Source of the DNA: Branchiostoma belcheri
Taxonomy: Eukaryota > Chordata > Leptocardii > Amphioxiformes > Branchiostomatidae
DNA: 64,000 nucleotides
NCBI RefSeq assembly: GCF_001625305.1
Contig: NW_017802625.1
Span: 880,812 to 944,811, forward strand
Direction: 5' to 3'
The notes below the pieces were generated by a model. That model had not been told where the DNA came from. It saw only the letters and a list, made by a program, of their open reading frames with translations, and searched no databases. The translations under genes and the position numbers were made by a program. This document shows, piece after piece, positions 1 to 14,500 of this stretch (positions are counted from its first letter, which is position 1; each line of letters begins with the position of its first letter).

Positions 1-1712
1 CTATTCTTGCGCTGGTGTCTAATCGCACTGTTGATGTCAGGGCGGTGTTTGGCGAGCTAATATTGACTGGGGGGTTCATGTTGAATCAGCCCCCTTTCTG
101 CTTGTGGCACATGCTTATCACAGATTAGATGGATATTGGCACTGTTGGCAGGGTCCACACGGGGTTTGAACATAACTGCCACTCACGCCACTTGCCATCG
201 CCCCGACAATTCAAAACGTCTCGTTTTTCCAGTGGCGGTGTCAACCTTCTCGACTGTATGGCCAACACGAGTCTGGAGGTGTTATATGACATTGAAGTTC
301 TATGTAAATGATGGTTCCCTACGCTCTGAGACAACATTGAGTTAAAAGATATACATTTGATAACTAATGGCAAATCTGTTTAGTCATGTGATAAGGACTC
401 GAGGAATCATGGGATATCAGTGACAGCTTGAGTGGACGTTTATCACCTGGTGTCTATCAGGATACTTCACTAGAAAATTTCTCTTTCACACAGGAGTTCT
501 GTTATTGTGACAAGCTTGATGATTTGAATGTCTTCATCTCAAAAGCCACAGCTTTTTACTATAAGACTTGTAGAGTGACTGTGCAGCAAATTCTGAATTT
601 TGCCATAAAATTTAACACTAAGACTTTGCTTTGCCTTTGAGTTCTGAAACATTAGAAATGAAGCCTAAGCTAACTCTTTAAGTAACGTCTAAGTAGAACG
701 GGAAGAAGAGGAGTACGATATTATTTTTTTATGAAGAAGAAGCGAGAGAGTGTTTTTTTGAGGACAGGTTACCCAACCGTTCTGCCCTCCTGATGACTCT
801 TCAAACATGTTTGTCGGCGCTGTTTGCCTTGTCATGTTTCCCCATCCCTTTGTGGGGCAATCCAGCCTGCTCCAATATTTGCCTGTTGACCTGGTCTGTG
901 TACACCCCAGCCAGAAAAACTTGCCAATTACCCAACCTTTCAGCTCCGTTTACCCTGTAGGAGTTCTGGAGCTGGTAGGCAATGAAAATTGGACGTTTGC
1001 GGCACCTGAGTGTTTGCCCAGGCTATTTGTTGTCAGGCGGGTGCCTGGCAAGTGCTTTATAGACCCGGCTTGGAATTTCAAACACCGGCCAAACAAGCAC
1101 GCCATCATTATTTGAAGGGGCTTCGCCCGATGTTTACATTGCCTGGGAAGGAGGGGGGATGAGTGCTTCTAGATTATTACCTGTTTGCTCACTACTAAAC
1201 TATGCCAAAACAACAGCCTTTAATAACAGGCTTTTATGTAACCATAGTGACAGCGCATACGACTCTTTCTGTGGAAGATTACGGCAGATTACGACCTTTT
1301 ATTTCCCAGTGTACAAACTCCAGCGGGGCACATGAGGGTCAGTAATTACGCACGGACCGGTTGGACTTTTAACACCTTCGGTAAAGCGGTGGGGAAACAA
1401 AAACATCTTATCAGGGCTGATAAAGTGCTTACGGCGGTCCTAAACCCAAAGTCTAACATTACACATCTGGGGACAAATACCGTTATCGTGGTTGTTTGGA
1501 CGTGGCAGTCTGTATTGATAGGGTTTGTCGTACGGAGCACCTGTATTTTATATTCGGGGCAAACACTGTCACCAGACTTGTGTGCTCTACCTCCCGATGT
1601 CGGTATTTGGCGAACTCACTGGAACGTTTGCCTACTGGAGGTCGTACGTACGGCCAAACCTGGAATACAGGGTCTATTCTACCACCTGATCTAAGCAGTG
1701 GTATACATATGA
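1..1712. other. No gene recognised
   Basis: Mixed-composition sequence. The ORFs at 807-1115 and 1332-1694 have no recognisable family and overlap in several frames, so they are not called. Confidence 0.5.
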
Positions 1713-2050
1713 GGCCAAACCAGTTTGATTTGTTGTTTCTCAGAGTTTTTTCAGAAAAAAATAAGAATATGAAGCGGCAGGATGAAAAAAATAAAAAACA
1801 AAACTCACCAAGGCATTCGATGATTGCCCGAAATGTTACAATAGGAACCATGAAGTCAACATACCAGTCTAATTCTACGCTGGTTTATAAATCAAACAAT
1901 GAATTTTGAACTTTTAATTGAAACAAGGACTTTCCTTAACTGTTGGGGCCAAAATATGACAATTTGGATTTCATTCAGAACCTGAATCCTTTTTTTTTTG
2001 CAAAATCAAGCGGACAAATCCGAGAATCAATTCATTACATTGGTGTGGCC
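1713..2050. mobile_element. Harbinger-like MITE (CCACACCAATTTAATTTG type)
   Basis: Inverted ends ggccaaaccagtttgattt / cattggtgtggcc. Internal landmarks shared with the family: a run of As after gaatcc, attttgaacttttaat, and atgaagtcaacataccag. No gene in it. Confidence 0.75.
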
Positions 2051-3012
2051 TAAACAAGGCCGTTGTTAGGAAGGAATAACTGTAAGAGTTTTGGAGCATG
2101 TATAGTCAAGAGAATCCAGGTGTGAGTTCAGGATGTTTTCCTTACACCAACAGCTGGTGTGGCGGTGTGTGCACTGACAAAATATTTGCCATGTTAAGAT
2201 ATCTGTTCTCTTTCTCACAGTTGTTGTCTCCCCTTGTTGTATAACACAGAATTACCCAACAAAAACAACCAGGTCGGCAGACACGCGAAAAAACGTTAAC
2301 GTGTCTAGGCCGCGAGTCCGTTACACCACAACTCACAGTGTTTACTGCCACGGCGGTTAGGAATCTTTTAACCCTTTGTGGCTTGTTCACGTAGGTCAGC
2401 AAAATTCTTTCTGCGCGAAGTAATAGCATCTGAAGTGTTTATCTCTGTTGACTCTACGTTGCAGCCTAGTGTTTGTTCTGGCCCATTGGCACGAAAGCAA
2501 ATCATCTGAATTATGTTTGCTGATGACTTTTCCATCTTCTTGAACTTTGAGATTAATAACCATGAGTCATGCTGCAAAATTCCAGCCCGCGGAGGTAAAG
2601 CATATATGCAGACTAAAGAGCGAGTGTTTTTCAGCTTAGCGATTGTTTGCCTTCCACCTTAAAAACTTTGCGTTTCCACGAGAGGGCAGCTGTAAACTCT
2701 ACGTTATACTAACAGGAACATTTTCCAACTAATTCACTTAAGCCATTTTGATTTTCTGGCTGGATTGTTGTGCAAATTGTCAGAGGACTGTTTCGTCCAC
2801 ATACACACGTCGCTAGGATGTCAGCACAGGCAGATCAATTAAGTAATGATTATTTGACAAAAATTAACCCTTTGATGCGCCGACAGAGTATATAGATATT
2901 GACAACACTGGGCTTTACATCCCAGCGTGATGGTGTTAAAGTTGCAAACTTAATTAGACTTTGTGTCATAATATGCCGTATGTTAGGCCTTTGTTTCTTT
3001 GCTAAATACTTA

Positions 3013-3427
3013 GGCCACAGCAAGTAATTTTTATGGATGACATCAGCGTGCACATTGATTTTCGCCTGATTTTGGAAAAAAAAACAAGAAATTTTGTTGC
3101 CTTCTGACAGTGGTCAACATGCCGAAAATGGGCAAAGATGTCTGTTGCCATGCAGGAATGTGGATGGCAGATAACTATGAAGAGAGGAGACAAGAAAAGG
3201 CTCTGAATTAATGCTTTGTTTCTTACTTTGATGCAGTGATATGTGATGCTGGCTGTGTATATGTGACATGTTCCCAATAAATAAAAACCATTTGTACAAT
3301 GATTGAGTCCAAATTTTAAAATGTAGGAACCTTGTTTTTTTCGGCCCGCCTTGTTTTCTTTTCGCCCACAGGCATTAGATTTGGAGTCTACAGAGGATGT
3401 CATCCATAAGATTTACTTGCTGTGGCC
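3013..3427. mobile_element. Harbinger-like MITE (CCACAGCAAGTAA type)
   Basis: Inverted ends ggccacagcaagtaattttt / agatttacttgctgtggcc, followed inward by atggatgacatcagcg and its complement. Flanked by TTA on the left and TTG on the right, a near target duplication. Small ORFs here are inside the element. Confidence 0.85.
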
Positions 3428-5689
3428 TTGGTGTAAAACGTTGATACAGCAAAACCACAGAGCCTGGGTAGTCTGTTTGTGCAACAAAGCTGGAGAGGAG
3501 GAATCCTTAGTTCAGATAACAAGATAAACCCACAGAAAGTAAATCTGTTATTGCAACAGTAGATGTTGACTTCTATTGCAAGAAATTCCTGAGAAATATC
3601 CTTTGACGTTGTAACTCCAATGCTTTCTTGGACAGTGTAATATCAGTGTTCTAGCCAGTGTCCGTCTTTATGTCATCTGATGTAATTTTGCTGCTCGTGA
3701 CAGACAAACCTTTCCCCAATCTGTCATCATTGATGTAAAACATTGGCGTGTAGAGAGATGGAAAGAGTATTATGTCATAAACTAATTAAATGCGTCATTA
3801 AGGTAAGTCTACGGGCAAAACTTGCCCCTCAAAAGGCAGATAAAAGTGTTTCGGAGGGTCAAAATTTCCCTGGAACCCCCTAGAATTGCCACATTCGAAG
3901 CTCAACATAATATCACAATTAACAAACTTGTTATGACGGAAAAAGTAATAACAAGGACACTGTAAGACTGTGTTGCCTGCCCAAGATGAGGCCTACAAGA
4001 GCAGAAACTGCTTCAGAGCAGCTTGTGAATCTTTTAACATTGTACATATGTAGTTAATCACCAATTACTGAGTATGTACTGCCTCCTGAGAAGAAGTCAA
4101 CGTACAAAGCAGTTACTTTGTTCCTATTACCTGGTCACATATTGTATATCTACTTTTTACCCTGTATGTATTCCAACGTTATTAGGTTTAAGTAGAGATA
4201 GTAGGTTCGATAAGTATATCGTACACGTAGAAGTTGTTAGCAAATAGTCTTATATCACCACATTTTTCTTGTTAATGTCTGTATGCAATTAGCCCTCGGG
4301 CATGAATTTGCAATAAACATCAACTAAACATCAACTATATATTTATTAGGATAGAATGGGATGGAAACAGTTCTATACCATAATAATTATTGTCACTTTC
4401 TGGATTTTCTAACTAAATGGGTGTTACTAATATACTGTTATTTTTCATTACAATCATAATTGTTACTTGTATATCATATTTGTGATATGTTTATGTACTG
4501 TATTTAAATTTGAATAAAAATTGTTAATGAAGGAATTAAAAAAAAATACATGTATACATTACTACTGCAGCTAATATACTTGAGGATGGAAGTTTAGAAT
4601 GTCCAAGATAATAATCAAATCTAAATATATCACGATATCCATCAGGATGTTATCATCAAATCATACCCCAGGGCGCTGCGATTCTGCCCATCTTTCCACA
4701 TGTTTCCACAATATTTATCATTCCAGGCTCTGATTCACTCATTATGTTAATAGACTGTCGGCTGACTAATAATGTAGTCGCCACATCTTATCAAGATGAA
4801 CTCTGTCTGACACCAGGGGAGTAATTTGTCTGGGTGATGACCTGTTAAGAGCCCAGTCAAAGGTCCCGTGGGGCCTCGGAACTTGTCAAACATTGATCCT
4901 TAAGGTACGCTGCCTCTTAACACCTGCTACTTCTGATTTATGACCCTTAGCGCGTCTTAGGAAACAAGGAGGTGTAATTTCAACAAGTATTGCCAAAATA
5001 TATGGCACTTCACGGTCCTCTCAGCATCAGTCCTGGAAGAGGCGCAGTGTTTTTATCGTTATATTGAAAACAAATCGTGTCCCGGACACTTCTCCTGGTG
5101 TGTGCGTATATCGGAGTAAGTGTTTGCGGAGCCGAGAATTACCTGGTATGTCGTAACACGTCACCAAGACGACGTCACAGGTGTTTGTTGGGGGTAGATC
5201 GTCCTGAAGAGGTAATAGAGCATTTAGAATGGCCACCTGTTTTAGGTTAGCCGTGCTTGCTCAATAAATTCCCCCAATGAAGTGTTTTGAGTGCATAGTC
5301 GGTTGGTTGGGAGATTACGACACTAATGCTCAGCTTAGTGCCTTACCGATTCGGCACACTAACAGGGCAACTGTGTGCTGACGTAGTGACTGATCATACC
5401 CCTATCATTCGTCATCCAGTATATTTTTTGTTCTGCTGCCCTGAAAAGCACTTAAGTAATCACGGGCTATCTGGTATATCTGGTGAGGTACGATCTTCAG
5501 GAAAATCAAATCAGCTTCAGGTTAGGACCTCGATTGGCAGTAGATGTTTCCTGACATGCCCTCCTTGCACAGTGCGTTTTAGATATTCATATCTGCATGA
5601 TCTCTGGTCCTCCCATCATCTGTATGATACTTACATGTATACACGTATATTATAGGGAAATGAGGATCCTGTAATTTGGCTTACTTTTA
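3428..5689. other. No gene recognised; AT-rich
   Basis: Includes very AT-rich sequence at 4050-4660 and a less AT-rich patch at 4680-5240. The minus ORF at 5027-5236 has no family resemblance. Confidence 0.5.
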
Positions 5690-6041
5690 GGCGACACCAA
5701 TTTAATTTGTTGGTTCATGGATTTGCCTGCTTCATTTTTTCTGACTTGTAAAAAAAATATTTCAGCCTCTGAATAAAGTCCAAAATGCTCATATTTTGAC
5801 CCCAACAGTTGAAGGAAGTTCCTTCTCTTCAGAGTTGTTACCGTTTTTCCATCTATCAATGCAGTGGTTTGATTAAAAGTTTGAAATCCATTGTTTGAAT
5901 TACAAACCAACCTGGTACATGTATGTTGACTTTCATAGCATTTGGGGCTATCATAGGATGCCTATTAGTTTTGTTTTTATCTTTTTGCCCTGTCGCTTCA
6001 TATCTTTTCTGAAAATATCTGAGAACCAACGAATCAACTTT
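5690..6041. mobile_element. Harbinger-like MITE, right end degraded
   Basis: The left end ggcgacaccaatttaatttg follows TTA. The body matches the family (aaaatgctcatattttgacc, caatgcagtggtttgattaa), and the right side reaches gagaaccaacgaatcaactt but the final terminus is lost. Confidence 0.72.
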
Positions 6042-8599
6042 AATAGAGGTAAAAAGTAGGAAGGCTGCTAACTCCATACCTTCTCACGTACTGGCCACAT
6101 CAGTAAGTGATCCCCTAAATCTACGCAAAACGCCAACATTTAATCCCGGAACAAGATGTTTCATTTCTAAATGGTCCTGTAAAGCTCTCCTACTTTTCAG
6201 AAGTCAATACTGGAATGGCTGTACAGGCATAATGCCACAACTGTTATCCACTACATTTGTACATCCACTACAATTCAAACCTTAATCCCAGTACAAAGAT
6301 TACCCATGCGTTGACCAGTGGTATGATTTAAGACATGAAGGTTCTTAACCCAGTATCTGCCCCCCAGCTATCCCCCATCTCCTATCCATTTCTTCCCAGA
6401 TAAAGTTGCAAACTCAGTCTTTGACCCTAGCTTTAACAGGTCCGACCCTGCCCTTATAAATTACTCATAAGTCCGAAAATTGCAACAGTCGGGAACGAAT
6501 CCCCGGTGCCCGTGTGGCTCGGCGAACAATACAGCTCCTGGAAGTGTAATATTACTGATAAAGAACCACTTACGCACCTAATGCTCTGGGTCCAGTCATA
6601 AAACTATATTAATTTGACCCGGGGCAAGATGGCAACAGTAACACATGCAGGAAATGTAATTTCTGATGCTCGGCTAGGCAGCGGAGATAGTGCATCGGAG
6701 AGATAAGAACCCATCAATGTGCACCATTTTACCTTGTAAATCTAGAGAACAATCCTTTCAAATATTCATAGTCTTCTCTCATCTCCTAGGCAAGTCAGGA
6801 ACATGCCACTCAACTACTTAGCCCTTGACACCTGGCTGAAAAGCGCACTCTAGTAACATCAAGGTGAACTGCAGCGCCAGGGGAGCATAATATTGAGGAC
6901 CGCAATGGGAGTGGCACTTGCTTGAGCAGCAGTTTTGTAAATTTAGTAAGGACCACACAGAATGTAAGCAATGTAAGTATTACAAGGCTTGTTGTTTTTC
7001 CATGGTATCATGTTCTGTTATCATCAAAAGAATGTCCTCACTCAGACATTGGTTTAACATTGGCATGTAGCATAGCCAACGGTCACTCCAGCTTGTGTAT
7101 TTTTTTCTACCAACTCAAACTGCTAGAATCAAAGCAAATATCTGACAGCACTGCTGATTTTATTGACTCAGACACATCCCCCTGTCATATGCAGACACTT
7201 TGACAGCAACTTGTTATGTCCCTATAACAGGCCCAGAGCCATGTTTCACATGCTTGTCTTCATGCCAATGTTCTGTCAGCCCATATTTACATGAAGGACC
7301 GAATTAGCATCAGCGCACATGCTCGGCATTCACGATACATGTTTAATAACCCTACCCTTATGGCACACGTAACCTACACTGACTTCTACGTTTTAAATAC
7401 GGAAGCGGGGGCTAAATATGTGCGGCTAATGGTGTCACGGGGGCCAAAATAAAAAGGCTGTCACTGAAAATATCCCGGAATGGATAACACGTATACACAG
7501 AGTCAGACTGTTTTACATTACAAACAAAACAAATTATTCTTACATTTAGGTACAAGACATGTCTGGGGTTAGAAGTGTGTGACATTCTTTTGCCATATCC
7601 GGGCTGCATGTAGTTATGATGTACATAAATGTATGAACAATGAATAAGGCATGATGTACAAAAATGTAAATATGAAGGAACTGGCTGCCTTGAGTGTGAC
7701 CACGGAATAATTTTTTTTACCTCCATGGTGTGACTAGGCCCAACTGACGAGAACAAAAAAGTGTTGCACCAAAATACCCACCAAAATTAAATTTTACTCA
7801 AGGCACTAATTTTGCAATAATATTGGCAAAGGAACAACAACAGTCTTAAATGTACATCCTTTTTTACATACATTTACGATGGCATGAAAGCATTCAGAGT
7901 ATAAAGCCCAGCTTTGTAATCTTTTCTTAATCTTTCATATCTTTATTTAACTTGTTCTAAATCAAAAGATACCTGACTACGTCTTTTGCTCCAACCAGAA
8001 GAAGAATGAGATGAGAATATAAGTTATTTCATATTACACTGCCATAAAATCCACTTGCCATACCACGAGGGAGCTACCAACGTGTAGTTAGGCAAAAAAT
8101 TACAGTCTGACATTAATATTTATCATAAATCCCACAGCAGAATAAAGTTTCATACAAAAATATCATTTCATATCAGTATCCAACCGGGGATACAAAAGTA
8201 TGGGTCTCATCAGGTTATGCCTATGTCTTCACACAAATCAGAGGAAATATGATCTACTGCTTGCTCATTTCATCCCACTCTATCTGGTAACCCCTACCAT
8301 TACAGGCAATGATTTTCTTTCTCTGATCAATTTCTAATTACACACTGTGCCTTAAGGGCACCCTTGTAGCCACAACAGGGCGATTAAGTAACCCGCATAC
8401 TGCACCGGGCCATCTCCCAAACGTACCCTTTCCACAAAGCTGGCACCAGACGTTTTACGCAATGTTACCGCGACAAATTGAATCCATTTTTCATGACCTG
8501 TTGTCAAGGTTCCACCGGCTGTTAAACTTTTATTACTGTTTGCTACATGAAGGGCGATCATCCGGCATCGAAGATATGAATTGATGTGCGGCCCATGCC
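6042..8599. other. No gene recognised
   Basis: No transposon ends and no exon with splice-flanked coding sequence were recognised; searched mainly for the missing SMG5 PIN exons. Confidence 0.45.
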
Positions 8600-10560
8600 G
8601 ACCGCAACACTCTTAATCTTCCCTCCTTTATGACGCTCCCCAAATACGACGTAACATATTTCAAAACCTACATGGCTGCTGCCGACCGATTATGTTGACA
8701 TTTAAAGTTGCGTCCAATGTACTTTGAAGACGTCAGTCATATATGTCTGCTAAAGTCTTCTGTCTCTTCGTTGTTAACTGTTATGAAGACGTCGAATGCT
8801 GCCAGTTTAAAACAGTGGGTACGTTAAAGGTAGGCGTATTATTGTGTAAAATGTTCTATGGATGTCAGAGTTCATACCCATGATCATTCATTACCATGCC
8901 ATAAACCTGTGCCCCGGGTCCATTAATTAACTGCCGCTCGCCTATCCGACCATCTCCGGAGCCGTCCAGACTGACAGCGGCGAGCAGACGCCATAAAAGC
9001 GTTGAACCCTGGCCTTTGCGCTGGCGCCTGCCCACTTAATTCTGCCACCGCGGAGGCGCACCTGAGACGGGGAAATGTCAAGCGGCGTGCAGGTTATCGA
9101 TGCCGATGAAATTAAAAACCTGCGAAACAACCTCCCCGGACGTATACGCCCGGCCGGTCCGCGGGGGACCCGCGCTACCCGCCACACGGCCGCGGACGTA
9201 AACGGTCCGTCTACATCACCCGGAATGGACGGCGGGTAGGAATGCTCGGGTCAACAGGTTTTCAATCTACCGCAGAATTTATGAAACTTTCCCCCTTACG
9301 CGAGCAGACCCCGGCCCTCGATCATGCCGCCTTATGCAGCATTGATTACCCACAATGGCCACCGAAGAGGGACGGATACAATCAACAGCTTTATTACCTC
9401 ATAATGAAACTGGTTTGATTGATTACCAGCGCTTTCAGGAGTCCCACACCGCTCCGGTTCATCAAGCCGCCGGTCTCCCGGGAAACCGGCAGACCAAACT
9501 ATCAATGTCAGTCCCAGTTATCCCTCCTAATCAACCCTGCAGGGGAGCTCAGTCCTGAACGTTCCCGGGCCCGCCGAGACCCGCGTACTTTGATGTTCTC
9601 TTTCCAGGCAATCCTGGGCTCGCCGCGGGCACTAATAAAGCGGGATGTTATTCACGGGGAGCAGAAAGTCTAATCAGTGGGATTACAGTCGCAATTAAAA
9701 GGACAGGAGTTGTGGCTGAGTAATTCCCGCCCTAAGTTGTTGCTCGGAGGTTAATGAAAACAGCCAGCCTCCAGCTAATATAGCACGTTAAGCTCCCCAT
9801 ATTTCTCATCAAAGTAACCAGTGTGCTCTTGCCAAGTGTCTCCAAATTGGTGCCACCCTTCCTGCCAGAAGTCAATTATTACCTCGTGCTCACTGTTATC
9901 GAGCATCGCCGGCTCCGGAGAAAGCCGGTATCGATTTCGGATTAATCAGCGTACAGCGGGAACATTTGTTAGTCTTATTGCCATATTGACCGTAAGATCG
10001 TCGGCGGGCGCTCATCGTGGAAAGTACCCCTCCCATTAGCCATCACTACACGGCCGTAAAGGACCATTTGCTCATCCGGGAACCGGCCGCACACGACTCC
10101 CCGGGCGACGCCAAATCCGCCCGCTCTCCGGTAACAGTTACAGATTGACGGGCCACCCCGAGACAAAATAAAAACCGTCCGCAAACTCAAGTAACTTATC
10201 AGTTGCACAACATCAAATCCTTGTACTGTACCGAACAGAACGGCACTTCGTTCTGGAAATCTACGACCCCAACCTTTCCATCAGACATAACTGCAGGCGG
10301 GAGCCTCGAGGGGTCGCTGCCAGCGCGGGGAATTAAGCCGCCATCATTCTTCCTCCGTATGAACAAAGTCGTCCCTAATCTAAGCTTAGAAGTATTGAAC
10401 AGTTACACACTAAAGTCATATATTTCGCTTTCCCGAGAGGACGGCAATTCTATTGCCACATTTTTCATTTCTGTCGTCTTACTTTTGCGGTGGGGACGTG
10501 TCAAGGAGACGTGTAAATCAAGCTTGGAAAATTGCGCACAAACTTCACAAGTAAAGGTCG
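8600..10560. promoter_or_regulatory. Repeat-free, homeodomain-site-rich noncoding island (candidate regulatory cluster)
   Basis: No coding exon or transposon end is recognised. GC is higher than around it. Core homeodomain-type sites recur: ttgattgattacc (9416), cctaatcaa (9527), taatcagtgggatta (9671), gcaattaaaag (9690), ggttaatga (9749) and attaattaa (8921). That pattern fits conserved developmental enhancers, but conservation cannot be tested here. Confidence 0.35.
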
Positions 10561-11578
10561 CATCTTAGGGCCAAATCTACTGCCTTCAAATCTGTAACAC
10601 ATAAATTTGCGGCAAAGCGGATATAGTTGGGGGAGGAATAATAATCGCACTGCAGGGTCCCTGTCATTTAATTCCCATGTAGCGGACGGAAGCTGCGCCC
10701 AATTACCCTGGTCTTTTGCCTTTTCAGGAACGCAAAATGCAACAACAATTTATAGATGGGAAAAGAATGGAGGCTTGGCAACCACGTATTATACCCTGCA
10801 CTCTCCATCGCTACAGGAAAAGTGAAGGCAATGATGCATAAGCAATGCTACTCTGTCATTTAAAAAAAGCCAGTGATGTTGCCATGGCAATGTCTAGTGA
10901 CCCTTACAGCTAGCAGTTGAATACTGGCTTGTCTGTCATTGAGGAGCCAAAGAACGTAACACTGGTGTCTGAAAATGTGGTTAACTGGGTGTGGTTCATA
11001 TCATTATGAACTAGTGGGAGATCAAGGACTTTTTACTGACAATGTTGAACTCATATTGTTACGTACACCTTAGCTTCTTTAATTCTTATTTCTTAGCTTC
11101 TGATGAGATTGCTATTAAAGACCTTATGCAGCATGTGTAGGGTAAAGGTGTTTGCTGGCTGCTCAATGCTGTCATGGCATAATTTATCAGTAATATCAGT
11201 AATAAACCGTTATATCACTAACATAATCAAACTTACAACAAGACAGACTATAGGATGGCTAAAGATACCTACTCCATAGGAAAAAAAAGGTATAGGAAAA
11301 ACTAGTGGTGCGTATTGGTACACTGGACCAAATCAGAAGCAAAATGAATGCCAGTGTACTGCATTTCAGTATTATACTTATTAATAACTGTATTTGTTGG
11401 ATCACTATGGCTTGAAATTTAATGTAAAAAAATAAATAGATAGAAAATAAAAACAGATTTCTGAAGTGAATTCCTACCTACTGACCCTACTTTTTCAGGA
11501 CTGTAATAGAAAACACAGCAACATTAATTTTCCTAGGCCCTATAACAATAAGACTTAGTCCTTTACAACTAATGTTAC

Positions 11579-14500
11579 CTTTTTTGCCTGCAGTTCTGCT
11601 TGTTCCTGCCGGGTGCGCTGATTCCTCAGCTCCTTCACGTCTGAGGGGCCAAGGAAGAGACTCTGCTCCGAGTCAAACTGGAAGGGCGTCACCTTGAGGT
11701 CTGCCAGGAAGTGGCCAAAGTTCTGGATGCAGCACACCCGCAGCAGGGTCTGTGGGTGCAGAGGATTACAAATAAAGCAAAAGGATCAGCTAAAATGTAC
11801 ATACATGTATGAAACTTGAAAGGAAAGAGTAGGATGCTTAATGATTTTTGAAATGACATGTGCAACGTCAGACATTATCACTTCTACTGAATCAGAAGTG
11901 TTCTCCAGTGAATTTGTTATCTGAACATAGGATACAAGCAAGGAATCAGGTAGTGAAGAGGATCATGGTACATGCACTTCATTGATATTGGGCCAAGATA
12001 ACATTTTGATATGAGTGTTCCAGCCTGTGTCACCCATATCATCTGGGATTATAATTGGTTAATGTGCAGGCTTGCAAAAGTTTCATATACTGAATTGTAA
12101 CGAAGTGCAATGAATTGTAATGAATTGAATGTACATGTATGTGTCGCTTTCAAAAATTTGAATACCAGATTCGAATGTTGACATTGGTTTTCTGACAATT
12201 TTTGTTTAGGGACACCAAGCTTTTGGCACATTTTGCATTGTCACCATTGAAATGTGTGTTTTCTTGGGTGGGTATGACATGAATAGAATACTACATGGAG
12301 TACAATGTATTCCGCATCATCGTTGGTCCCAGCCCTTCCTCAGTTGGGCTGGTACCTCAGGCAATTGTATTTAGTCACTTTCATACTGTGTAGTCATCTC
12401 CTATCAACTCACACATGAACTGCAAGAGGCAAAGCTGTATTTCAAAAGCTACTGTAACAACAGACTGTAACACACATCATGATCTTGAGCATTAAAGGAA
12501 AACCAAAAACAAAACAAACGTGCACCCACCTGCTGATGTGGTGTGAGAGTTCTCATGTTCCTGACGTCCATGGTGATCCTCCTGTGGGACTGGTCCAGGG
12601 CTGGCACACTCCTGAGCTGGACGTCCTCAGGCAGGGGGAGACCCTGGGTCCAGTCTTTCTGAGACAGGCCTCGCAGCACACTGGCAAGCTCTGCATCTAC
12701 ATATTATTTTATTATTTAAACAGACATCGGAATTTTCTAGGTGTTTTTCTTTCAGATTGAAGCAGTGTTTTAGCCAGCCTGAAAATTTTTTTCTGTCATT
12801 ATGTTTACCGAAGTAAAACATATTGTTTTTGCTCTGTTTGCTCCGGCTAAAACACTGGATTGAACAAAACCTCTACTAGCATGCAAGTTCCTGACCTAAA
12901 GATTCAACATTCAAACCTCAAGATTCATGCATTGTGAGATATTTGATGACAGTGAGTTGGGGTGAATTCTGGAACATAGATGCAGGGCCCTGTCTTGTTG
13001 ATTTATCACTTGAATACTGAGGAAGACTGCAGTAGTACAACTGCCAATTTTTTGTGTTGGAAAAAGTTCTAACCCTGTACTATATAACAGAGACAACAGA
13101 TGCTAAGTTTGTGCTGTACATGTAGCTGTACTCACCTGACCCACACAGCTGTGACTCCTGAGGCAGCATGTTCAGTAGTGTGGCCAGTCTGGTCCACAAG
13201 GACTGAGAGCTCTGCAAGACAGCAGTGTGATGATACAGGGTCATTTCATTTAAATAAAAAGATGCAACTGAGTTTGTTATTCAGTCAACGACTGGGCGAC
13301 CATCTGTCACCTTCCTCAGGGCAATTCTGACTGGTTCACATTACACAGCACAGGTGTTCCTGGTTATAGATGCGTTCCTTAACACAAATACACATTGAGA
13401 GTCACCAAAACATCAGCTGAATAAATCCTGTACTGGTCCTTGCTGGGTTGCGTATACTATATAAAAGAGTCTTTTTATTCAGTGACCTACCATCCCAATG
13501 TAAATTTCAAGAGGGTCAATTCGTGAATGGTTCAGTAGTATGAAGATTTGGCAAAAAAATGCTACACATAAAGGACATAAATGGCCCTGTTTGTACATCG
13601 AAGTGATATTATAGCTGAATTATACCTAGAGATTATAGAGGTTTACAGCTTGGAATAATGGCCACACCAATTTCAGCACCAAGGCTAGCTTAAGTATTTT
13701 TCCAGCTTGTTTCTACGGCTGGTCACAAGAAAAGATTCTATATTTGCATGACAAAAACAAGCTTCAAAAGATTGTTTGCAAACAACATTCATCTAGGTGC
13801 ATGCAACTATATTCAAAGACAAAATTGAGATGTCTCTCACTTGTGCACAGGTCCTAATGATGTGGGTGTTGTACTTCAACCAATCACAGATGACCTTGAT
13901 GGTTGGCAAGAGGCCCTGATTGGTCAAAACCTTCAACAGACAGGAAAGTTTCTCCTCAGGGGAACTAGGGCTGCTACAGACGGTGTCGTCTTCCTCTGAC
14001 CCCGAGTCAAGGTCGTCATCTACGTTGTCTGGCTCAGATTTTGTGGCTGGGGTTGGGATGCTGTGGTTTATAACCTCCTGATGCATTAGGAATTGATATA
14101 ACAAGGGCAAATTAATCAAAGAGACTTATACAAGACTTAGTACAAGCAAGATGGAGAAGAATTTTATCAAAAGTATCTTTTGCGTGGATGAAAGCTTTTA
14201 CTCGTATCACAGATCAAACAAAGTGTATGGATGATTAAGAAGATACTAAATTAAGACTATAGGATGTTGATGAAGGTTAGACATCCAGGTAAATGATACT
14301 CATAGACAATTGAAATTCTACTAGGACATTCTGAAAAAAATACTTCCACTAGTGACATTGAAGAAGAGTGGTTGATCTGATACCTGAGTAATAAAACGTT
14401 GTACAATTGGTTTCTAACATTGACATTGTGATTAAAAGTGTCCTCATGCAAGTTTTACTTTGTTAAACTGTATGGTATAAGTTGGACCCCTATATAGATA

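Noticed and set aside
1483-1909. Overlapping ORFs on both strands
   Set aside because: Overlap each other and the MITE at 1713; no protein family features.
3002-3403. 133-residue minus ORF
   Set aside because: Lies almost wholly within the MITE at 3013-3427; the same reading appears in the other copy at 39631.
5027-5236. Candidate SMG5 PIN-domain exon (minus ORF with CDVVLVTCYDIPGNS)
   Set aside because: Superficial look of a beta strand, but no acidic PIN residues in place, no match to the SMG5 C-terminus and no clear splice context.
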